Source: Acidobacteriota bacterium
GTDB lineage: Bacteria > Acidobacteriota > Terriglobia > Acidiferrales > UBA7541
Length of the DNA stretch: 56,576 nucleotides
Direction of reading: 5' to 3'
NCBI GenBank assembly: GCA_021324935.1
Contig: JAJPIE010000076.1
Coordinates: forward strand, 1-56,576
The position numbers and the translations under genes were made by a program. Of this stretch, positions 53,087 through 56,576 are shown piece after piece; position 1 is the first letter of the stretch; every line of letters starts with the position of its first letter. The notes beneath the pieces were generated by a model. That model searched no databases and was not told where the DNA came from. It saw only the letters and a program-made list of their open reading frames with translations.

Positions 53087-54604
53087 ATGCAAACGCTCGT
53101 TAATCTGAAAGGCGATTTCGCGAGGCGCGTTGTTTCGGTCGCGCTCAGCGGCTTGCTCTGCAGCATGCCGCTTTGTGCCGCTCCCAACAATGACGCCCCG
53201 ACCACCACCCCGATCAAGCACATCGTGGTGATTTTCCAGGAGAACCGCTCGTTCGATCAGTACTTCGGTTCGTATCCCAACGCCGCCAACCTGGCGGGCG
53301 AGACTCCGTTTTATGCGCTGCCGAATACCCCCAAGGTGAACAATCTGCAAACCGCGGGGCTGCTCACGTCTAATCCAAACTCCGCCAACCCCGTGCGTTT
53401 GAGCCCTTCGGAAGCCATCGTGTGCAGCGATTCTCACGACTACACCGATGAGCAAAACGCGTTCGATCACGGGTTGATGGACATGTTCCCGGAGCACACC
53501 GCGGACTCGTCCTGCCCTCTCAGCCAGGTGGTCGACTACTTTGACGGAAATACCGTCACCGCTCTTTGGAATTACGCGCAGCACTTCGCCATGAGCGACA
53601 ACTCCTTCAATACAACTTTCGGCCCCTCCGCTCCGGGCGCCGTCAATCTCATCTCCGGCCAGACCCACGGAGTGGTGGCCTGGTTGGGAGACATCTCCGG
53701 GGATGTGATCCAGGGAACGCTCATCGGCGACGCTGACCCGCTCTACGACGACTGCGGTAGCCCCGATCAAGTTGGGCTGGGCGGGAAGAACATCGGCGAC
53801 CTGCTGAATGCCAAGAACGTCACTTGGGGATGGTTTGAGGGCGGCTTCGGCAACTGCCAACAATCGCACACCACCACCAATGGCGGCGTGCGCATGGATT
53901 ACATTCCCCACCACCAGCCTTTCATGTATTACGCTTCCACGGCCAATCCTCATCATCTGCCGCCGACTTCCGTGGCGATGATTGGACACCAGGGCGATCA
54001 GGCCAACCACGAGTACGACATCACCGATTTCTGGAACGCGGCGATGGCCGGCAATCTCCCCGCGGTGAGCTTCATCAAGGCTCCTGCGTACCAGGATGGC
54101 AACGCCGGATACTCCAATCCGCTGCTCGAGCAGCAATTCGTGGTCGATTTTATCAACCGCTTGCAGCAACTTCCCACGTGGCCGGAGACCGCCGTCGTTC
54201 TCTCCTGGGATGATTCGGGCGGCTGGTACGACCACGTGATGGCTCCCGTGGTGAACCAATCGCAAACCTCGCGCGATGCGCTCACGGGCCCTGGGCTTTG
54301 CGGCAACAACCCCAATAAGGTTGCGGGCGGCTACCAGGCGCGTTGCGGCTATGGCACTCGCCTGCCGATGTTGGTGATTTCGCCGTGGGCCAAGCGCAAC
54401 TACGTCGATCATGGCGTCACCGATCAGACTTCGATCATCCGCTTCATTGAAGACAACTGGTCCACCGGACGCATCGGCGACTATTCTTTCGACGCATTGG
54501 CGGGAGATATTCGTTCGATGTTCGACTTCCAGCAGGACCGCGACGATGCCCGCCGGCTCTTCCTGAATCCGGCGACCGGCGAGGTGGTGCACTCGGACGA
54601 GTAA
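53087..54604 (+). CDS. Secreted phosphoesterase/phospholipase C family protein
   Basis: A 505-aa protein of the phospholipase C/AcpA family (alkaline phosphatase superfamily fold, PF04185 type). Start ATG 53087 has AGGAGA 6 nt upstream. Signal peptide: residues 15-32 (VVSVALSGLLCSMPLCAA). Motifs: HIVVIFQENRSFDQYFGSYP with metal Glu/Asn, CSDSHDYTDEQNAFDHGLMD, and WDDSGGWYDHVMAPV with metal Asp/His. LVISPWAKRNYVDH follows. It hydrolyses phosphodiesters or phosphomonoesters of lipids outside the cell; the substrate is not defined. A metallo-beta-lactamase-like gene follows. Confidence 0.92.
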   Translation: MQTLVNLKGDFARRVVSVALSGLLCSMPLCAAPNNDAPTTTPIKHIVVIFQENRSFDQYFGSYPNAANLAGETPFYALPNTPKVNNLQTAGLLTSNPNSANPVRLSPSEAIVCSDSHDYTDEQNAFDHGLMDMFPEHTADSSCPLSQVVDYFDGNTVTALWNYAQHFAMSDNSFNTTFGPSAPGAVNLISGQTHGVVAWLGDISGDVIQGTLIGDADPLYDDCGSPDQVGLGGKNIGDLLNAKNVTWGWFEGGFGNCQQSHTTTNGGVRMDYIPHHQPFMYYASTANPHHLPPTSVAMIGHQGDQANHEYDITDFWNAAMAGNLPAVSFIKAPAYQDGNAGYSNPLLEQQFVVDFINRLQQLPTWPETAVVLSWDDSGGWYDHVMAPVVNQSQTSRDALTGPGLCGNNPNKVAGGYQARCGYGTRLPMLVISPWAKRNYVDHGVTDQTSIIRFIEDNWSTGRIGDYSFDALAGDIRSMFDFQQDRDDARRLFLNPATGEVVHSDE

Positions 54605-54644
54605 TGCCTTCGCGGCAGCCGCCCCAACCGGCCGTCTCGCGGCC

Positions 54645-55471
54645 ATGCTGGCGCAGATGGGCGCCGCCCCGATCCGGGCACAACCACTGGCGGAAAATCT
54701 CACCATGCTTTCCGGGCCGGGAGGAAACGTTGTGGTGCTGAACGGGTCCGACGGGAAAATCGTGGTTGACACGTTTCTGCTGCCGGCGTGGCCGAAATTG
54801 AAAGAAGCGCTCAATGGGCTGGGCAATGCGCCCTTGAAAACCGATATCGACACGCACTGGCATTTCGATCACACGGACAATAACGCCAATCTGCACGCCG
54901 CTGGCGCCACCGTGCTGGCCCACGAAAACACCACGACGCGTATGGCAGAGCCTCACGACAGTGCTCTTTTGGGTTTCCACGTTCCGGCATCGCCTGCGGA
55001 TGCTTTGCCGCAGCAGACATTTAGTGCTAGCCGGAAACTGTATGCCAACGGTGAAATCCTGCTGCTGCAATATTTCCAGCCCGCGCATACCGACACGGAC
55101 ATCTACATTCACTTCCAGCGGCCAACGTCATTCACATGGGCGATGCATTTTTTAACGGCTTCTACCCGGTCATCGACGCCAGCACCGGCGGAAAAGTCAA
55201 CGGGATGATCGTGGCCGCCGGGAAAATTCTGTCCTTGGCCGACAACAACACCAAGATCGTTCCAGGCCATGGCCCGCTGGGGAACAAAGCCGATCTCACC
55301 AAGTGCCGGGACATGCTGGTGGTGGCCCGCGATCGCGTGCAAAAATTGAAGACCGCGGGGAAATCGGCCGAGGAAATAGTGGCGAGCAAACCCCTGGCGG
55401 ATTTGGACGCCGTGTGGGGCCACATACTCGGCAGCGACCTTTTCGTGCAGATGATTCATTCGGCGCTTTAG
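54645..55471 (+). pseudogene. Metallo-beta-lactamase-fold hydrolase split by a one-base frameshift
   Basis: The first frame (54645-55208) has ENLTMLSGPGGNVVVLNGSD, the zinc motif THWHFDHTDNNAN and QPAHTDTDIYIHF. The second frame (55136-55471) continues MGDAFFNGFYPVIDASTGGK and VPGHGPLGNKADL. The join needs one extra G in the GG at 55120-55121, giving HFQRANVIHMGDAFF, the family sequence. So the gene was intact recently, or the base was missed in sequencing. The N-terminus has Ala-rich signal-like sequence (RLAAMLAQMGAAPIRAQ) but no clear start; the upstream frame runs into the phosphoesterase end. Role unknown; periplasmic hydrolase. Confidence 0.75.
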
Positions 55472-55525
55472 TTCCCACCCATCCGGTGGTGCGCAGCGGA
55501 GCCATTCTTTTCTTTGCTTGCACCT

Positions 55526-55549
55526 ATTCGAACGGCCCGCCATTCGAAT
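55526..55549. promoter_or_regulatory. Inverted repeat ATTCGAA-N10-TTCGAAT
   Basis: Seven-base arms, perfect, at 55526-55532 and 55543-55549 with a GC-rich spacer. It lies between the metallo-beta-lactamase-like gene and the putative promoter at 55571; operator or hairpin. Confidence 0.4.
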
Positions 55550-55570
55550 GAGATGCCATATAATTAACTA

Positions 55571-55600
55571 TTGACTAAGTTGCTAAAGACGTGATATCAT
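55571..55600 (+). promoter_or_regulatory. Promoter-like sequence
   Basis: TTGACT (55571-55576), 18-bp spacer, TATCAT (55595-55600). It may be a distal upstream promoter of the rRNA operon, or drive an unrecognised short RNA; no gene begins nearby. Confidence 0.4.
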
Positions 55601-55718
55601 TCCCCGTGAGAATTGCCCCTCAGCGCGGTGGCATCCCATCCGAAATTTACTCCCGCCCGTTCACCTGTGCCTCGCCGACCCCGCCCTCCAGCGGCCTTTT
55701 CCGATGCGACACTCCCCA

Positions 55719-55733
55719 TGTAACATTGTTACA
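55719..55733. promoter_or_regulatory. Palindrome TGTAAC-ATT-GTTACA
   Basis: A perfect 6-3-6 inverted repeat, an ordinary form for a dimeric regulator site. It lies 387 nt upstream of the rRNA promoter. Confidence 0.45.
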
Positions 55734-56105
55734 AGCCCCTCCGCCTCCACCACTAAGTCCTTTGCCTGCGACTCTTACGCGAACCCCGGCCTATCCCCCC
55801 TGGCCAAAATCAGCGAACGGCTAGGCCCACTGCAGAATGCGTCCGCTACCGCCGATCCGCAACCGGCAATCCAGAATCTGCAAACGGGAAGGGAGCAGAG
55901 AACCGCGAAAGCGGCTCGACATCGCGCGCCACCTATCTCGAAAATTCCGAAGTCGCACGTTTCGGCGGGCCACGGAACACGCATCGCGGGTCGCAATTCG
56001 CACTCGTCGCTCGCTCTTTGCCGCTTGCATCCCGCCCAAATTCAGCTACATGCAGCCGCCCCTGAGGAAGCATGTGGAAAACCGAAATTTCCTCGTAACA
56101 GGGTG

Positions 56106-56133
56106 TTGACATTTTCGAGAGGCGTGCTAATCT
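56106..56133 (+). promoter_or_regulatory. rRNA operon promoter
   Basis: TTGACA (56106-56111) is a perfect -35, followed by a 16-bp spacer and TAATCT (56128-56133). Transcription would begin about 270 nt before the 16S gene. Confidence 0.72.
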
Positions 56134-56183
56134 TAGTGAGTTCGTTGGTAGCCACTCTGCTGGACAGGGAGGCCATAACAAAC

Positions 56184-56194
56184 GCTCTTTGACA
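56184..56194 (+). promoter_or_regulatory. boxA-like antitermination site
   Basis: GCTCTTTGACA at 56184-56194 closely resembles the boxA TGCTCTTTAACA used by the Nus complex in rRNA leaders. It follows the promoter by 50 nt. Confidence 0.6.
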
Positions 56195-56226
56195 ACTGAA
56201 TCGATGTGCCAGAATCTGTTCGACCT

Positions 56227-56269
56227 CATCTGTCGAGCCTAGTCCGCCGCAAGGCGGACAAAACAGATG
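56227..56269 (+). promoter_or_regulatory. rRNA leader hairpin
   Basis: GTCCGCC-GCAA-GGCGGAC (56242-56259) is a perfect stem with a GNRA-type loop, enclosed by CATCTGT (56227-56233) and ACAGATG (56263-56269). A stable structure in the 16S leader. Confidence 0.55.
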
Positions 56270-56305
56270 GGGAGCTTTGAGTAATTTGAGCGACTCACAA
56301 TTTAT

Positions 56306-56396
56306 GCTTAGCAGGCTGGTCCCGCGCAAGCGGGATTTTTTATTGCCCGCCTTCTGGCGGGCAATGATCGCCACCTTCGGGTGGTAAACGCTAAGC
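56306..56396 (+). promoter_or_regulatory. Multi-stem 16S leader structure
   Basis: GCTTAGC (56306-56312) pairs with GCTAAGC (56390-56396), enclosing three hairpins: CCCGC-GCAA-GCGGG, TTGCCCGCC-TTCT-GGCGGGCAA (56343-56365), and CCACC-TTCG-GGTGG near 56372-56385. It ends 9 nt before the 16S 5' end and may serve maturation. Confidence 0.5.
56321..56341 (+). terminator. Terminator-like hairpin in the rRNA leader
   Basis: CCCGC-GCAA-GCGGG followed by ATTTTTTATT. The stem plus U-run has the form of an intrinsic terminator but lies between the promoter and 16S. With the boxA upstream it could be an attenuator overridden by antitermination. Confidence 0.5.
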
Positions 56397-56404
56397 GACA
56401 GGCT

Positions 56405-56576
56405 TCAAACGAGAGTTTGATCCTGGCTCAGAACGAACGCTGGCGGCGTGCTTAACACATGCAAGTCGCGTGCGCGTCCCGGTAGCAATACTGGGATGGC
56501 GCACGGCGCACGGGTGCGTAACACGTGGGCAATCTGCCCTCCGATGGGGAATAACCCCGCGAAAGCGGGGCTAATA
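56405..56576 (+). rRNA. 16S ribosomal RNA, 5' part
   Basis: The universal 5' sequence AGAGTTTGATCCTGGCTCAG begins at 56412, equal to E. coli positions 8-27. AACGAACGCTGGCGGCGTGC and GGGTGCGTAACACGTGGG follow as expected. The gene runs past the window edge, with only about 170 nt visible, through the V1 hairpin and start of V2. The 5' end is estimated by homology. The sequence is compatible with Acidobacteriota, but I cannot place it more finely without alignment. Confidence 0.96.

Larger units (their letters stand above)
55472..56105. other. Long gene-free region before the rRNA operon
   Basis: I see no convincing gene. Open frames here (for example 55704-56192) have no protein signature. 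Short inverted repeats and a promoter-like sequence are listed separately. Confidence 0.45.

Noticed and set aside
52994..54853. Long leftward open frame (619 codons) opposite the phosphoesterase
   Set aside because: It is a GC-rich antisense shadow: its protein is rich in Arg, Gly, His and Val with no motifs, while the plus strand encodes a clear family protein.
55704..56192. 162-codon frame before the rRNA promoter
   Set aside because: Runs over the rRNA promoter and boxA-like site, and has no family character.

Overview
The window looks like a chromosomal segment of an Acidobacteriota (Terriglobia-type) bacterium. The basis is family content and recalled gene order, not a database search. 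It has a PknB-type kinase fused to a PD40/TolB propeller, a DNA-binding TPR membrane protein, a PEP-CTERM protein, LVIVD- and NHL-repeat secreted proteins, a tilS-hpt-ftsH-folP block, and the 5' end of a 16S rRNA gene at the right edge. No phage, insertion sequence, CRISPR array or tRNA gene was seen.

Layout. 433-6138 (+) is a housekeeping block: prs, rplY (L25/CTC), pth, rpsF, rpsR, rplI, dnaB. 6185-9517 (+) holds a VOC protein and a large Ser/Thr kinase. 9539-12619 (-) holds a methyltransferase remnant, a CsgG-like protein, a GAF protein and an NHL-repeat gene with three in-frame TAG codons. 13020-17621 (+) holds a c-type cytochrome, an alpha/beta hydrolase, a beta-hydroxyacid dehydrogenase, a crotonase resembling 6-oxocamphor hydrolase, and a bicupin. 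17884-23624 (+) is alr, a YacL-like PIN/TRAM protein, ispD-ispF, an orphan GluRS anticodon-binding domain and rlmB. 23684-29654 is mixed: a frameshifted secreted protein, apt, acyP, a LolA-like protein, HAD phosphatase, PilZ, EamA transporter and PEP-CTERM protein. 30118-32773 (+) is the HTH-TPR protein and Ada.

32878-39708 (-) is a compact run: ruvX, mltG, two unknown proteins, a LolB-like lipoprotein, an FtsX/MacB permease, its ATPase, a small membrane protein and a LolA-like carrier. It probably links cell-wall work to lipoprotein or lipid export. 39833-47278 (-) is M28 peptidase, folP, a small CPCC protein, ftsH, hpt and tilS. 47380-55471 is mostly secreted enzymes: ureohydrolase, M24 peptidase, LVIVD propeller, phosphoesterase/phospholipase C and a frameshifted metallo-beta-lactamase-fold protein. 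55472-56404 is the rRNA promoter and leader.

The most unusual signals are not standard genes. Degenerate 7-bp-periodic repeats sit in at least seven intergenic places, some as inverted pairs (one before prs, one pair flanking a broken gene). A second family of double-hairpin spacers lies before the ribosomal protein genes. The NHL gene has an intact frame, ribosome binding site and signal peptide but three TAG codons. The GluRS-like orphan domain and the Lol-like operon also merit follow-up.
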